Assembly (NCBI RefSeq): GCF_000189635.1
Contig: NW_002476405.1
Coordinates: forward strand, 62,001 to 126,000
Length of the DNA: 64,000 bases
Reading direction: 5' to 3'
From: Tetrahymena thermophila SB210
Lineage: Eukaryota; Ciliophora; Oligohymenophorea; Hymenostomatida; Tetrahymenidae
Shown here: positions 62,896-64,000 of the stretch, in pieces
Position numbering within the stretch: position 1 is the first letter of the stretch
How the letters are laid out: every line of letters starts with the position of its first letter
Notes under the pieces: model-generated
The model's input: only the letters and a program-made list of their open reading frames with translations
What the model was told of the DNA's origin: nothing
The model's database searches: none
Made by a program: the position numbers and the translations under genes

Positions 62896-64000
62896 TTTAC
62901 TTTTTATTGAGAGTAGTTTTTTTAATTGGGTATTTAATTTAATTTTATTAAATATTACATTTTTAAAATTTTTTACATCTCAATTTAAAGATCAGGTTGA
63001 CATCTAAGTAAAATAAAATTATAAATATAGATTAAATTTTATTTACATTAGGAAGACTCTATAAATTGATTAATAAATTAGTCCTGCATGTGTTTTTACT
63101 TATGTTTATATGCTTAAGTAATCAATAGTAATCTTACAATTTTTTAATTTTTATGTGAATCAAATTTATCAGGTCATCAGAAAACTCAAATGCTTTTATT
63201 TGAAATAAATTTAGGTTTATATTATACAATTTAGTGATAAGTTTTCTAAATTCATTGGNNNNNNNNNNNNNNNNNNNNNNNNNNNNNNNNNNNNNNNNNN
63301 NNNNNNNNNNNNNNNNNNNNNNNNNNNNNNNNNNNNNNNNNNNNNNNNNNNNNNNNNNTAAACAGTTAGTAGTATTTATATCTATGTAAATAATATAATA
63401 TAAAAGCAAGTATATTCCTATAAATATAAAATTATTATCAAATTCTTAAATGGAAATTAAAATAATTAAATGATAAAACATTTATTTTTAAAGAATCAAT
63501 AAGACCTTTTACTCTCTTTTATAATAAAAGATAATCATTTATTAAGTCGTTATATAAAAAACATTAGTTTTTGAGATACTCAAAATGTTTATTGATGGCT
63601 TTTGACTTTGCTCAAATTTAAAACTTAGAACTTATGATTTATTGAGAAATTGAAAAGCTAACCAGTCTTCTAGTCTTCTAAGAAATATCTAACTTTAATT
63701 TACTCTTTATATTATCTGGAGTAAAAATTATGATTACATATGCATGAATAAAAATAACAAATGGTAAAAAATTAAGAGATTTTCATAGACTTCTTAAATT
63801 CATATGAGTTAATTAAATTTATAATTGAAAGAATGAATAATTCGCATTATTTTGATAAATTGTAAACTAATTTTATAGATTTTTTAAATTAAATAAGCAG
63901 TGTAAGATAATTAGGAGGAGTGAATAATACTAATCATATTTAATTTAATCAAGAGGTCAAAAGAATTTATAGACTTCATAAATCAATTAAATTTCTGATA
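62896..64000. other. 5' flank of antigen copy B, no gene seen
   Basis: Contains the promoter side of copy B and only sequence homologous to the flank of copy A, plus the gap. An open frame running through the Ns has no meaning. Confidence 0.6.
63259..63358. other. Assembly gap (100 N)
   Basis: Exactly 100 Ns, a conventional placeholder, so its true size is unknown. It lies within the duplicated flank. In block A the equivalent point (58,700) is continuous sequence, so the gap may reflect collapsed or misjoined near-identical repeats. Confidence 0.99.

Larger units (their letters stand above)
61886..64000. repeat. Duplicated block B around antigen gene
   Basis: Counterpart of 57,283-59,150. 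It lacks the GATA microsatellite. It has about 90 bp extra near 63,492-63,584, an inverted segment at 63,718-63,852, and an assembly gap. It still matches block A after the inversion (shared word GATTTTTTAAATTAAAT) up to the window edge. Confidence 0.85.

Noticed and set aside
63134-63409. Minus-strand frame spanning the N run
   Set aside because: It is an artefact of translating the assembly gap.

Overview
This is ciliate nuclear DNA, almost certainly Tetrahymena and probably T. thermophila. It is extremely AT-rich. Long reading frames appear only when TAA and TAG are read as glutamine and TGA is the sole stop. Introns are short, AT-rich and GT..AG (mostly 50-80 nt). The uL15 protein carries Met at position 40, the residue known from the T. 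thermophila rpL29 cycloheximide locus. All gene models below use the ciliate code. I joined exons by hand, checking reading phase and, where possible, homology. No database was searched.

Layout. 1-453: small four-span membrane protein. 984-9006: three tandem minus-strand paralogs of a two-span membrane protein, each with the same two introns; the one nearest the window start has a one-base frame change. 9.0-12.8 kb: no gene, but four degenerate copies of a short repeat. 12,786-30,414: one enormous plus-strand gene for a composite surface protein (signal peptide, about 1.24-kb repeated cysteine-rich modules, furin-like cysteine repeats, a Pmp-like beta-helix, a polytopic membrane tail). 32,252-32,815: small secreted, probably GPI-anchored protein. 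33,423-36,826: TPR plus leucine-rich protein on the minus strand. 37.2-37.8 kb: tandem 212-bp repeats.

40.5-55.8 kb is the housekeeping and nuclear part: ribosomal protein uL15 (RPL27A), coatomer beta subunit (COPB1, 10 exons, 953 aa), a PCGF-like RING plus RAWUL protein (minus), and a zinc-finger protein with two helix-turn-helix motifs and an acidic, Asn-rich tail.

57.6-64 kb holds two minus-strand paralogs of a cysteine-rich, GPI-type surface antigen. They lie in a roughly 2-kb duplicated block separated by about 2.7 kb. One copy has a micro-inversion and a 100-N assembly gap, the other a tetranucleotide microsatellite. Between them lies a three-unit degenerate repeat, one unit of which carries a 129-bp structured insertion.

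The surface-protein genes are grouped separately from the housekeeping block, and all the tandem duplication is on the surface-protein side. I found no retroviral, Polinton or other virus-like element, no intact transposase, no CRISPR array and no confident tRNA or rRNA gene.
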